DNA of 64,000 nt from Burkholderiales bacterium (GTDB taxonomy: Bacteria; Pseudomonadota; Gammaproteobacteria; Burkholderiales; Ga0077523): positions 36,951 through 100,950 of the forward strand of contig JALHMS010000019.1 of assembly GCA_022843925.1 (NCBI GenBank), given 5' to 3'. The notes beneath the pieces were generated by a model that saw nothing but the letters and a program-made list of their open reading frames with translations, did no database searches and was not told the origin of the DNA. This document shows, one piece after another, positions 25,190-33,886 of the stretch. Every line of letters begins with the position of its first letter. Position 1 is the stretch's first letter. A program made the translations under genes and the position numbers.

Positions 25190-26590
25190 ATGAGTGACAA
25201 CAACTGGCACTACCTCGAACTGCTCGACATCGGCAAGCGTATCCAGGCGAAGGAGATCTCTTCGGTCGAAGCCACCCGCGCGCAACTCGAACGCATCCAG
25301 AAGCTGGACGGTCAGCTGAAAAGCTATGCGCACCTGATGGCCGATGCAGCCCTCGCCGATGCGCGCCGCGCCGACGAGGAGATCCTGCGCGGCACGATCC
25401 GCGGCCCGCTGCACGGCGTGCCGATCGCGGTGAAGGATCTCTGCTGGACCAAGGGCGTCCCGACGGCCGCCGGCATGACCATCCACAAGGATTTCCGCCC
25501 GGACCGCGATGGCACCGTCGTCGCGAAGCTCCGTGAAGCCGGCTCCGTGATCCTGGGCAAGCTGCAGCTCACCGAAGGCGCCTACGCCGATCACCATCCG
25601 AAGATCACGCCGCCCGTGAACCCGTGGAACAAGGACCACTGGTCCGGCGCATCGTCGAGCGGTTCCGGCGTCGCCACCGCGGCCGGCCTCTGCTACGGCT
25701 CGCTCGGCTCCGACACGGGCGGGTCGATCCGCTTCCCCTCCGCGGCCAACGGCTGCACGGGCCTGAAGCCCACGTGGGGCCGCGTGAGCCGGTTCGGCTG
25801 CTTCGAACTCGCGGCGACGCTCGACCACCTGGGCCCCATGACCCGCAGCGCCGCCGACGCCGGCGCGATGCTGTCGGTGATCGCCGGCGCTGACATCAAC
25901 GACCCGACTTCCAGCCTTCTGCCCGTACCGAACTACCTCGCCGGCATGACGCGCGGCCTCCGTGGCCTGCGTATCGGCGTCGACACCAAGTGGAACACCG
26001 CCAACGTCGAGGAGGGTGTGAAGTCCACGCTCGCGGCGGCTCTGAAGGTGATCGCCGATCTCGGCGGCGACATCCGCGAAGTCACGTTCCCCGATCCCGA
26101 GCAGGTCATCGCCGACTGGTTCCCGCTGTGCGGCGTCGAGACCGCCGTCGCGCACGAGGCGACGTATCCGTCCCGCAAGGACGAATACGGCCCGGGCCTC
26201 GCCGGCCTCATCGAGCTGGGCCGCAGCCAGACGGGCCTCGACTACCAGAAGATCGTCCTGCGGCGGAACGACTTCCGCGGGCGCGTCGAGGCGGTGTTCC
26301 AGAATATCGATCTGCTGCTCGTTCCCGCCACCGCCGTGGCCTCGCCGACGATGGCGCAGATGGCCGGGCTCGCCGAGGACGCCAATCTCATCTCGGGGCT
26401 CCTGCGCTATACCTGCCCCTTCGACATGACGGGCAGCCCGACCATCACGCTGCCCGGGGGCTTCACGCCGCAGAACACGCCCACCGCGTTCCAGTTCGTG
26501 TCCCGTCACTTCGAGGAGGAACTGCTCGTCCGTGCGGGCTGGGCCTACCAGCAGGCGACGGACTGGCATCGCATGCACCCGGCGCTTTGA
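25190..26590 (+). CDS. Amidase (amidase-signature family)
   Basis: 466 aa from ATG 25190, with GGAGG eight bases upstream; the longer open frame before it is not used. Ser-cisSer-Lys catalytic machinery is visible: Lys in PIAVKDL, the Gly/Ser-rich signature WSGASSSGSGVATAAGL, and the nucleophile region GSDTGGSIRFPSAANGCTGLKP. Hydrolyses a carboxamide; substrate unknown. It follows the formamidase and precedes the Liv-type importer. A 30-bp tandem repeat straddles its stop codon. Confidence 0.92.
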   Translation: MSDNNWHYLELLDIGKRIQAKEISSVEATRAQLERIQKLDGQLKSYAHLMADAALADARRADEEILRGTIRGPLHGVPIAVKDLCWTKGVPTAAGMTIHKDFRPDRDGTVVAKLREAGSVILGKLQLTEGAYADHHPKITPPVNPWNKDHWSGASSSGSGVATAAGLCYGSLGSDTGGSIRFPSAANGCTGLKPTWGRVSRFGCFELAATLDHLGPMTRSAADAGAMLSVIAGADINDPTSSLLPVPNYLAGMTRGLRGLRIGVDTKWNTANVEEGVKSTLAAALKVIADLGGDIREVTFPDPEQVIADWFPLCGVETAVAHEATYPSRKDEYGPGLAGLIELGRSQTGLDYQKIVLRRNDFRGRVEAVFQNIDLLLVPATAVASPTMAQMAGLAEDANLISGLLRYTCPFDMTGSPTITLPGGFTPQNTPTAFQFVSRHFEEELLVRAGWAYQQATDWHRMHPAL

Positions 26591-26662
26591 GGCCGGTACG
26601 ACATGCGCCCGGCGCCTCGAGGCCGGTACAGCTTGCACCCGGATCGGTGAGGCCGGCTGCGC
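26573..26662 (+). repeat. Three tandem 30-bp repeats across the amidase stop codon
   Basis: Imperfect copies at 26573-26602, 26603-26632 and 26633-26662 share the pattern (A/T)TGC(A/G)CCCGG...GAGGCCGG. The first copy contains the amidase stop TGA (26588-26590). In the amidase frame each unit would encode ten residues ending in a GRY-like triplet. Confidence 0.75.
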
Positions 26663-26774
26663 TCCACGATCCGCAGGAAGCAACCGCACCGTCACCGGTG
26701 AGCCCGCCTCGGCAGGCGCGCCGGACCGGGGGTGCGGGAACAATCCGATGTTCAACAGTCATCAGGAGCAGAGC

Positions 26775-28004
26775 ATGAAACTTCGAACACGTCTTTCCAT
26801 CATCGCGGGTGCGCTGTCGGTCACGGCCGCCCTCACCGCGCCGACCTTCGCGGCCGACCCCATCAAGATCGGCCTGCTGGAAGACATCTCCGGCGACCTC
26901 GCCGTCCTCGGCAAGCCGAAGCTGAACGGTTCGCTCCTCGCGGTCGAAGAGATCAACAAGGCCGGCGGCATCATGGGCCGCCAGATCGAGCTGATCCACC
27001 TGGACCCCCAGGGTGACAACGCGCGCTATCAGGAATTCGCGCGCCGCCTCACGAGCAAGGACAAGGTCGACGTCCTGATCGGCGGCATCACCTCCGCCTC
27101 GCGCGAAGCCATCCGTCCGATCATGAACCGCACGACCATCCCGTACATCTACACGAACCAGTACGAAGGCGGCGTGTGCGATGCCGGCATGATCAGCAAC
27201 GGCGCGGTGCCCGAGCAGCAGTTCTCCACCATGATCCCGTACATGATGGAGAAGTTCGGCAAGAAGGTTTACGTGATCGCCGCCGACTACAACTTCGGTC
27301 AGATCTCGGCCGAGTGGAACCGGATGATCGTCAAGGAGCAGGGCGGCACCGTGGTGGGCGAAGAGTTCATCCCGCTCGGTGTTTCCCAGTTCGCGCAGAC
27401 GATCCAGAACATCCAGAAGGCCAAGCCCGACTGGATCCTGACGATCAACGTGGGCGCCGCGCAGGACTCCTTCTTCGAACAGGCCGCAGCCGCCAAGCTG
27501 AACCTGCCGATGGGCTCGTCGATCAAGATCATGCTGGGCTTCGAGCACAAGCGCTTCGCCCCGCCCGCGCTGAACCGGATGCAGGCCGTCGCCAACTGGT
27601 TCGAGGAAATCGACACGCCGGAAGCCGAGGAATTCAAGAAGCGCTGGCACGCCAAGTTCCCGAACGAGACGTACATCAACGACATGGGCTACAACGCCTA
27701 CAACGCCATCTACCAGTACAAGATGCTGGTCGAAGGCGCGAAGTCGACGAAGCTCGCCGACCTCCGCAAGGTCATCGCGACGGGCAAGGCCTGCATCAAC
27801 GCGCCCGAAGGCGAGATCTGCATCGACCCGAAGAGCCAGCACACCTCGCACCGCATGCGCCTCATCGCCGTCGACGAGAAGCACGCCGTGAAGGTCGTCA
27901 AGGACTACGGCGTCATCCAGCCGTACTGGCTCGCGAAGATCGGTTGCGATCTGACCAAGAAGAACGACAAGAAGCAGTACACGCCGAGCGACCTGCCCAA
28001 GTAA
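26775..28004 (+). CDS. Liv-type ABC transporter substrate-binding protein
   Basis: 409 aa with a signal peptide (MKLRTRLSIIAGALSV..., cleaved near FAADP). Type I periplasmic binding protein of the branched-chain amino acid/amide family: IKIGLLEDISGDLAVLG opening, AVEEINKAGGIMGRQIELI, IGGITSASREAI and YVIAADYNFGQ. ATG 26775 follows AGGAGCAG. Given the two amide hydrolases upstream, an amide or urea-like ligand is more likely than leucine; this is inference from context. Confidence 0.9.
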   Translation: MKLRTRLSIIAGALSVTAALTAPTFAADPIKIGLLEDISGDLAVLGKPKLNGSLLAVEEINKAGGIMGRQIELIHLDPQGDNARYQEFARRLTSKDKVDVLIGGITSASREAIRPIMNRTTIPYIYTNQYEGGVCDAGMISNGAVPEQQFSTMIPYMMEKFGKKVYVIAADYNFGQISAEWNRMIVKEQGGTVVGEEFIPLGVSQFAQTIQNIQKAKPDWILTINVGAAQDSFFEQAAAAKLNLPMGSSIKIMLGFEHKRFAPPALNRMQAVANWFEEIDTPEAEEFKKRWHAKFPNETYINDMGYNAYNAIYQYKMLVEGAKSTKLADLRKVIATGKACINAPEGEICIDPKSQHTSHRMRLIAVDEKHAVKVVKDYGVIQPYWLAKIGCDLTKKNDKKQYTPSDLPK

Positions 28005-28194
28005 GGCCGCCAGGGACCGCGGTGGCCTCGATCACGTTGAGGCTGCCGCTGTCCGGGTGATCACGGGTGTCCGGGCAGGCATCGCCCTGCATGGATACCT
28101 GCGATCCCCGACATGACACCCTCCGTGCACGCGGACACATCGTGCATCGAACGACCGACCGATAGCGGAGCGCATCATCGCCGAGATCTTTTCA

Positions 28195-29040
28195 GTGCTG
28201 TATCAGTTCGCGGACGTCTTCGCGTTCCTGATACTTTCCGCCGCCGGCCTGGCCATCGTGTTCGGCATGATGGGCGTCATCAACATGGCGCACGGCGAGT
28301 TCATCATGTGCGGCGCCTACGTGACCGTGGGCCTGGTCCACGCCGGTTTCCCTCTGCCGCTCGCGCAACTCTGCGGGACCCTCGCCGCCGGTGTGATCGG
28401 CGTCATCGTCGAGATGGCGATCGTGCGCAAGTTCTACACGCGGCCCCTCGATTCGCTGCTCGCCACCTGGGGCCTCAGCCTCGTCGTGACGCAGGGCATG
28501 CTGATCCTCGTGGGCTCTTCGGTGGCGGGCATCGGCACGCCGCCCGGCAGCTTCGCCGTGGGCGACTACACGTTCTCCGTCTACCGTCTCGTGCTCTTCG
28601 CGGGCGCCCTTGCCGCCCTCGGGTTCGTTTACCTCATCTTCATGCGGACGAAGTTCGGGGTGCACGCGAGAGCCACGATGCAGAACGCGAAGATGGCCCG
28701 GGCGCTCGGCGTGCCCGTCGGCCGCGTCTACGCGCTCAGCTTCGGCATCGGCGCCGGTCTCGCGGGTCTGTGCGGCGCCCTGTACGCGCCGACGATGACG
28801 CTGATCCCCACGATGGGCGCGACCTTCATCGTCGAGAGTTTCGTCACCGTCGTCGTGGGCGGCTCGAATGTGCTCCTGGGCACGGCGCCCGCCGGCATCC
28901 TGCTCGCCGCCGTGCGCACGTCGCTGAACGCCTGGCACGGCCAGATCATCGGTCAGATCGGGATGCTGATCGCCGTGATCCTCATCATCCGGATCCTGCC
29001 CGAGGGCATCTCCGGTTTCCTCACCCGCAAGCAACGCTGA
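28195..29040 (+). CDS. livH: Liv-type ABC transporter permease (LivH family)
   Basis: 281 aa from GTG 28195, the first conventional start in frame. Polytopic membrane protein with GLAIVFGMMGVINMAHGEFIM near the N-terminus, the LivH hallmark, and ARALGVPVGRVYALSFGIGAGLAGLCGAL with a VVVGGSNVLLGTAPAGILL segment toward the end. No good Shine-Dalgarno precedes the GTG. A GCGGAG lies about 25 bases upstream, next to in-frame ATC codons, so the true start could be a few codons earlier. Confidence 0.88.
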   Translation: MLYQFADVFAFLILSAAGLAIVFGMMGVINMAHGEFIMCGAYVTVGLVHAGFPLPLAQLCGTLAAGVIGVIVEMAIVRKFYTRPLDSLLATWGLSLVVTQGMLILVGSSVAGIGTPPGSFAVGDYTFSVYRLVLFAGALAALGFVYLIFMRTKFGVHARATMQNAKMARALGVPVGRVYALSFGIGAGLAGLCGALYAPTMTLIPTMGATFIVESFVTVVVGGSNVLLGTAPAGILLAAVRTSLNAWHGQIIGQIGMLIAVILIIRILPEGISGFLTRKQR

Positions 29041-29060
29041 ACGCAACGGAAGCCCCCCCA

Positions 29061-30125
29061 ATGTTGAGGCTCGTCAATGGCGCGCAAACGGTCGGCAACG
29101 GCTGGCCCTTCTGGTCGTCCTTCATCGCCGTGCTCGCAGGTGCCCTCGTCTACCCGATGTTCGCGGATTCGTACGACGTCGGAAACTTCGCTTACTTCCT
29201 GATCTGGGTCTTCATGGCCATGGGGCTCTGCCTCATGTGGGGCTACTGCGGAATGCTCTCCTTCGGGCAGACCTTCTTCTTCGGCGTCGCCGGGTACTCT
29301 TATGGCGTGCTCGCGATCGTCCTGGGCGGCGGAACGATGACGGTGCTGGCGCTCGTGCTCGCGGTGCTGCTCGCCGGATTGAGCGCTCTCGTGCTCGGCT
29401 ACTTCATGATCTGGGGGCGCGTGGGCGGTGTGTTCTTCGGCATCGTCACGCTGTCGGCCACGCTCGTGCTCGCCTTCTTCCTCGGGCAGACCGCCGGACC
29501 GGAGTGGGCCATCGGCGAAGCGCGCCTCAACGGCTTCAACGGGATGAAGGGCATGGATCCGCTCAACATCCCCTGGTTCGAGGACGAGACGCTCTACTTC
29601 GAAGGCGCGAGCCTCTACTACCTGGCGATCGCACTCATCGTCGTCGTGTATCTCGGGTTGCGTATCCTCCTCAACTCGCGTTTCGGCAACGTGATCGTCG
29701 CGATCCGCGAAGACCCGCAGCGTGCGGAGCTGCTGGGTTACGACGTGCGGAAGTATCAGCTCATCACATTCGTCGTGGGGTCGTCGCTGGCAGGTCTGAG
29801 CGGGGTGCTCTACACATCGTGGGGACAGTTCATCACGCCGGGCAGCATCGGTCTTCCGGCCGCCGCGATGCCGATCGTCTGGGTCGCGTTCTCCGGGCGG
29901 GGCGACATCACCGCCACCCTGGTGGGCTCGTTCCTGATCCTCTTCGCCTTCCAGACGATCACGGTCTACAGCCAGCAGGCAGCCCTCGTGCTGATGGGCG
30001 GCATGCTGCTCGCGACGGTCATGATCGCGCCGCAGGGGTTTGTGATCGGCATCGCCCGCGCGATCGGGCGCCTGTTCCGCGGTCGCGGCACCGGCAACGC
30101 CACTTCGTCCCACAGAGGTTCCTGA
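29061..30125 (+). CDS. livM: Liv-type ABC transporter permease (LivM family)
   Basis: 354 aa from ATG 29061, 20 bases after livH. About nine to ten hydrophobic segments. Family motifs: MWGYCGMLSFGQTFFFGVAGYSYG near residues 58-80, IREDPQRAELLGYDVRKYQLITFVVGSSLAGLSGVLY, and WVAFSGRGDITATLVGS. Forms the translocation pore with LivH. Ends three bases before livG. Confidence 0.9.
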   Translation: MLRLVNGAQTVGNGWPFWSSFIAVLAGALVYPMFADSYDVGNFAYFLIWVFMAMGLCLMWGYCGMLSFGQTFFFGVAGYSYGVLAIVLGGGTMTVLALVLAVLLAGLSALVLGYFMIWGRVGGVFFGIVTLSATLVLAFFLGQTAGPEWAIGEARLNGFNGMKGMDPLNIPWFEDETLYFEGASLYYLAIALIVVVYLGLRILLNSRFGNVIVAIREDPQRAELLGYDVRKYQLITFVVGSSLAGLSGVLYTSWGQFITPGSIGLPAAAMPIVWVAFSGRGDITATLVGSFLILFAFQTITVYSQQAALVLMGGMLLATVMIAPQGFVIGIARAIGRLFRGRGTGNATSSHRGS

Positions 30126-30128
30126 GCC

Positions 30129-30854
30129 ATGGCAGAGCTTCTGCAGACCACGGCGATTTCGAAGACCTTCGGCGGCCTCGCCGCCGTCTCGGGCGTGGAC
30201 CTTTCGGTGACCGAAGGTGAGATCCATTGTCTGATCGGCCCCAACGGCGCCGGCAAGAGCACGCTGTTCAAGCTGATCATCGGCACGTATCCCCCGACAG
30301 CGGGCCATATCAAGTTCCGCGGCGATACCGTCACCGAGGAGCGCCCGTATCAGCGCGTGAAGCGCGGCATGAGCATCAAGATGCAGACGCCGAGCGTGTT
30401 CAAGGAACTGCCCGTCCGGCAGAACCTGCACATCGCGCTCCAGCATCACGTGACGAAGGCAGAACTCGCGCGAGAGGAGGAGCGCCTGCTCACCCTCCTA
30501 GATCTCGCCGCGGACGCCGGCAAGCCCGCGGGGGAACTCTCGCACGGCCAGCAGCAGTGGCTGGAGATCGGGATGGCGCTCGCGCTGAAGCCGAAACTCA
30601 TGCTGATGGACGAGCCCACGGCGGGCATGTCACCGGAAGAGACCTTCCGCACCGGCGAGCTGATCCAGCAGTTGAACGGGCTCGGCATGACCATCCTGGT
30701 GGTGGAACACGACATGGCCTTCGTCCGCCAGATCGCGCAACGCGTGACCGTCCTGCATTTCGGCAAGGTGTTCGCCCGCGGCTCCATCAAAGAGATCCTC
30801 GCCGACGAGCGCGTCGCCGAGATCTACCTGGGAAAGACCCATGAGCACCTCTGA
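30129..30854 (+). CDS. livG: Liv-type ABC transporter ATP-binding protein (LivG family)
   Basis: 241 aa. ATPase subunit: Walker A GPNGAGKST at about 38-46, signature ELSHGQQQWLEIGMALA (the usual LSGGQ is LSHGQ, a common LivG/UrtD variant), Walker B LMLMDEPTAG, and switch His in VVEHDM. Overlaps livF by 14 bases. Drives uptake with LivHMF. Confidence 0.92.
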   Translation: MAELLQTTAISKTFGGLAAVSGVDLSVTEGEIHCLIGPNGAGKSTLFKLIIGTYPPTAGHIKFRGDTVTEERPYQRVKRGMSIKMQTPSVFKELPVRQNLHIALQHHVTKAELAREEERLLTLLDLAADAGKPAGELSHGQQQWLEIGMALALKPKLMLMDEPTAGMSPEETFRTGELIQQLNGLGMTILVVEHDMAFVRQIAQRVTVLHFGKVFARGSIKEILADERVAEIYLGKTHEHL

Positions 30855-31554
30855 TCCCGTTCTCGCCGTCTCCGGCCTGTGGGCGAATTACGGCGCGACC
30901 CCCATCCTCCAGGGCGTCGACATCGAGATCGGCAAGGGCGAGATCGTCGGCCTGATCGGTCGCAACGGCGTCGGCAAGACGACCACGATGCGCTGTCTCA
31001 TCGGCCTGCTGCGCGCCACGGCAGGCTCCATCCGCGTGCTGGGTCAGGACCTCACCGGTCAGCCGGCAGATGCCTTCGCACGGCTCGGCATCGGCTACAT
31101 CCCCCAGGGCCGAGAAGTGTTCCCGCGCATGACCGTGGCCGAGAACCTCACCGTCGGCGAACTGATCGGCGGACCCAAGGGGAAGAAGCAGCCGGATCTC
31201 GTCTACCAGTATTTCCCACGGCTCGCCGAGCGCCGCTACCAGCTCGCAGGCACGATGTCCGGGGGCGAGCAGCAGCAGCTCGCCATCGGCCGGGCCCTCA
31301 TCGGGAATCCTGCACTCATGCTGCTGGACGAACCTTCGGAAGGCATCCAGCCCTCCATCGTCCAGATGATCTGCGAGGCGCTGAAGTCCATCCGCAACGA
31401 ACTCGGCACCACCATCCTTTTCGTGGAACAGAATCTCGACACGATCCTCGCGATCAGCGAGCGCTGCTACGTGATGGAGAAGGGCCGCATCACCGCCGAG
31501 ATTCCCCCGGGTGGTGTCACGTCCGAGGCCGTCCGCGGCCATCTGTCGATCTGA
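30841..31554 (+). CDS. livF: Liv-type ABC transporter ATP-binding protein (LivF family)
   Basis: 237 aa. Walker A GRNGVGKTT at about 39-47, signature TMSGGEQQQLAIGRAL, Walker B LMLLDEPSEG and switch region FVEQNLD. GYIPQGREVFPRMTVAENL is typical of LivF/UrtE. Last of the transporter genes; the following small gene begins 22 bases later. Confidence 0.92.
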   Translation: MSTSDPVLAVSGLWANYGATPILQGVDIEIGKGEIVGLIGRNGVGKTTTMRCLIGLLRATAGSIRVLGQDLTGQPADAFARLGIGYIPQGREVFPRMTVAENLTVGELIGGPKGKKQPDLVYQYFPRLAERRYQLAGTMSGGEQQQLAIGRALIGNPALMLLDEPSEGIQPSIVQMICEALKSIRNELGTTILFVEQNLDTILAISERCYVMEKGRITAEIPPGGVTSEAVRGHLSI

Positions 31555-31576
31555 GGCGGCGGGACCGCCAACGCGC

Positions 31577-31960
31577 ATGGCCCCGCGCGGCACCTCGCTA
31601 CGCCTCGTCGACTCGATCACGGAACTGACGCACGCCGACGCCGGCTGCATCGCGGTGAGCGGCTCCCACGGCGGCGTGAGTTCCGCGCGGTACGCGATCG
31701 CTGCCCGGCCGCTGCTCAGCGTCTTCAACGATGCCGGGATCGGCAGGCACGGTGCCGGCATCGCCGCCCTCGACCTGCTGGAGGCAGAGGGTCTTGCCGC
31801 CTGCACCGTCTCGCACGATTCCGCCTGCATCGGCTTCTCGCAGAGCACACTGGACGACGGCATCGTCAGCCACGCGAATGCGCTGGCGGTGGCGCTCGGC
31901 ATCGCGCCAGGGCGTTGGCTCCGGTCCCACGACATCGTGGCCGCACATCTCTCGCAGTAG
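31577..31960 (+). CDS. Small uncharacterised protein with GSHGG and FNDAG motifs
   Basis: 127 aa from ATG 31577, no strong ribosome-binding site. Not recognised. A Gly-rich AVSGSHGG near residue 30, SVFNDAGIGRHGAGIAALDLLEAEGL, CTVSHDSACIGFSQSTLDDGIVSHAN, and a predominantly small-residue composition suggest a compact alpha/beta domain, possibly a ligand-binding or enzyme subunit. It lies between livF and the ferredoxin-fold protein on the same strand and probably belongs to the amide operon. Codon usage matches its neighbours. Confidence 0.65.
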   Translation: MAPRGTSLRLVDSITELTHADAGCIAVSGSHGGVSSARYAIAARPLLSVFNDAGIGRHGAGIAALDLLEAEGLAACTVSHDSACIGFSQSTLDDGIVSHANALAVALGIAPGRWLRSHDIVAAHLSQ

Positions 31961-31997
31961 CCCACCCGAGCCCGACAGGCTCCCAGAGGAGAACACG

Positions 31998-32351
31998 ATG
32001 CACCCCAACACCCGCTACCTGTTCATCGCCAGCATGGACGTGGCGCCCGAGAAGGAAGCCCTGTTCAACGAGGTCTACGACACCGAGCACATCCCGCTGC
32101 TGCTGAAGGTCCCCGGCGTGCTGTCGGCGGTGCGCTGCACGAACGAGCCGCTCGAACTGGCAATCGCGGGGACGCGCAAGCGCATCCAGGTGGAAGGCGA
32201 ACCGCGCTACAGCGCCATGTACGAACTGGAGAGCGCAGAGGTGCTCGTGAGCGATGCCTGGGCGAAGGCCGTGGACCAGGGCCGCTGGCCCACCGAAGTG
32301 AGGCCCTTCGTCCGCAACCATCGGCACGTGCTGCGGAAGATCATGGGGTGA
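31998..32351 (+). CDS. Small dimeric alpha/beta-barrel-like protein (DUF4286/EthD-like)
   Basis: 117 aa from ATG 31998 with GAGGAG upstream. The pattern NEVYDTEHIPLLLKVPGVLSAVRC is typical of ferredoxin-like dimeric alpha/beta-barrel proteins such as EthD-like and DUF4286 families, where the Asp/Glu-His pair may bind a small ligand. Function unknown. Likely the last gene of the amide transport and hydrolysis operon. Confidence 0.7.
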   Translation: MHPNTRYLFIASMDVAPEKEALFNEVYDTEHIPLLLKVPGVLSAVRCTNEPLELAIAGTRKRIQVEGEPRYSAMYELESAEVLVSDAWAKAVDQGRWPTEVRPFVRNHRHVLRKIMG

Positions 32352-32379
32352 CGCGAGCGGCGCCGGCCGGCCCGCTTCC

Positions 32380-32952
32380 ATGACGATGGAGGCCCTCCTG
32401 GTCTCCACTGGTCTCGTCGCGCTCGCCGAGATCGGTGACAAGACGCAACTCCTGTCGCTCGTCCTCGCCGCACGCCTGCGGCGTCCGTTTCCGATCATCG
32501 CCGGCATCCTCGTCGCGACGCTCGTGAACCATGCGCTCGCGGCTTTCGTGGGCGGCTGGATCGCAACGACCATCGGCCCCACGGCGCTGCGCTGGACTCT
32601 GGGCGTATCGTTCATCGCAATGGCCGGCTGGATGCTGATCCCCGACAAGCTGGACGAAGACGACACGCCATCGACGCACGGCAGCGCCTTCGTCACGACG
32701 CTCGTCGCGTTCTTCCTGGCGGAGATGGGCGACAAGACACAGGTGGCGACCGTGGCGCTGGCCGCGCGCTTCCCGGACATCGTCGCCGTGGTCGCAGGCA
32801 CGACCCTCGGCATGATGATCGCGAACGTGCCGGCCGTGCTGCTCGGGGACCGCCTCGCCGGTCGTCTGCCCGTGAAGTTCGTGCACGGCGTGGCCGCGGG
32901 GATCTTCGCGGTGCTGGGGATGGTGGTGCTGGTGGGGATGCCCGGCGGCTGA
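32380..32952 (+). CDS. TMEM165/GDT1 (UPF0016) family membrane transporter
   Basis: 190 aa, six predicted helices in two inverted halves. Both family signatures are present: ALAEIGDKTQL near residue 15 and FLAEMGDKTQV near 111. Family knowledge: bacterial members such as MneA export manganese, and eukaryotic ones move Mn/Ca. No yybP-ykoY manganese riboswitch was recognised in the 28 bp before it. ATG codons at 32380 and 32386 are both possible. Confidence 0.88.
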   Translation: MTMEALLVSTGLVALAEIGDKTQLLSLVLAARLRRPFPIIAGILVATLVNHALAAFVGGWIATTIGPTALRWTLGVSFIAMAGWMLIPDKLDEDDTPSTHGSAFVTTLVAFFLAEMGDKTQVATVALAARFPDIVAVVAGTTLGMMIANVPAVLLGDRLAGRLPVKFVHGVAAGIFAVLGMVVLVGMPGG

Positions 32953-32960
32953 GACGCCGC

Positions 32961-33413
32961 TCAGGCCGGGGGCAGATTCCGCCCCGTCACGAGCGCGGTG
33001 GCGCAGAGGGATTCGCTCCGACCGTCGAAGGCATACACCGAAGCTTCAGAGACGGTGAGCAGCTTGCCGGATTTCAAGACACGACCCACGGCACGCAGTG
33101 GACCGGCCATCGCAGGCCCGACGATCTTCAGCGTGACGTCGACGGTCGACATGCTCCAGCCTTCGGGGATCAACGTACCTGCAGCGCAAACGGCGGCGAA
33201 GTCCGCCACCGCGAACATCGGCGTTGCCTGGAACTGCCCGGGGCGGAAGCTCCACTGGTCGGCGAACGGCATCTCGACCTCGACCTCGCCCGGTTCGATC
33301 CGCACGAAACGCAGGCCCAGCGCGTGCACGATGGGCATGGTGGCGAGGCCGGTCCGCAGGTCTTCGGCAAAGCGGGGATTCCGTGCCTCGAATTCGGTGG
33401 TCGGTGTATTCAT
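32961..33413 (-). CDS. PaaI-like hotdog-fold thioesterase
   Basis: 150 aa from ATG 33413. Hotdog-fold features: GLRFVRIEPGEVEVEMPF, then PGQFQATPMFAVADFAAVCAAG (helix with Asp near the usual catalytic position), TVDVTLKIVGPA and LTVSEASVYAF. Probably hydrolyses an aryl- or acyl-CoA. It converges with the TMEM165-type gene and lies beyond the repeat block from the acyl-CoA dehydrogenase on the same strand, with which it may share a pathway. Confidence 0.82.
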   Translation of the reverse strand: MNTPTTEFEARNPRFAEDLRTGLATMPIVHALGLRFVRIEPGEVEVEMPFADQWSFRPGQFQATPMFAVADFAAVCAAGTLIPEGWSMSTVDVTLKIVGPAMAGPLRAVGRVLKSGKLLTVSEASVYAFDGRSESLCATALVTGRNLPPA

Positions 33414-33466
33414 TTCAGCTCGTGCAGGAGAGTTGGTCGACATCACAGGCATCCGGTGATGGGCAT

Positions 33467-33877
33467 GTAGGAGCGGGCCATGCCCGCGAAAGCGGCAAGC
33501 GCACGGAGTCACCTCGACCGGAACCATCGCTCTCGCGGCCATGGGCCGCTCCTACAACAGCGTGCCCCGATCCCACAGTGGGTGGTGCGTCACCGGGGGG
33601 ATATGCAAGGGGCCCTCCCCTTGTTGGTACACCCAGCGGGCCACCGGCCCGAGAGGCGGCCATCGACCGCTCCTGCAGGGGTAAACCATGCGCGACGGGC
33701 CTCGGGAATGGGCGTGTCCTTGTAGGAGCGGGCCATGCCCGCGAAAGCGGCGAGCGCACGGAGTCACCTCGACCGGAACCATCGCTCTCGCGGCCATGGG
33801 CCGCTCCTACATCAGCGCGCCCCGATCCCACAGTGGGTGGTGCGTCACCGGGGGGATACACAAGGGGCCCTCCCCGC
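33467..33877. repeat. Two GTAG-headed palindromic repeat pairs (REPIN-like) plus shared flanks
   Basis: Near-identical 89-bp elements at 33467-33555 and 33722-33810 each begin GTAGGAGCGGGCCATGCCCGC and end with the inverted GCGGCCATGGGCCGCTCCTAC, the arrangement of two REP sequences facing each other. Each is followed by the same flank of about 65 bp (CCCCGATCCCACAGTGGGTGG onward). A decayed partial copy lies around 33652-33680. The block fills the 473-bp gap between the thioesterase and acyl-CoA dehydrogenase genes. Confidence 0.85.
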
Positions 33878-33886
33878 GATTCAGCC

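Noticed and set aside
32352..32379. yybP-ykoY manganese riboswitch before the TMEM165-type gene
   Set aside because: The gap of 28 bases is too short to hold it.
33414..33886. RAYT transposase gene associated with the GTAG repeats
   Set aside because: No transposase frame is present in or next to the repeat block; any mobilising enzyme must be encoded elsewhere.
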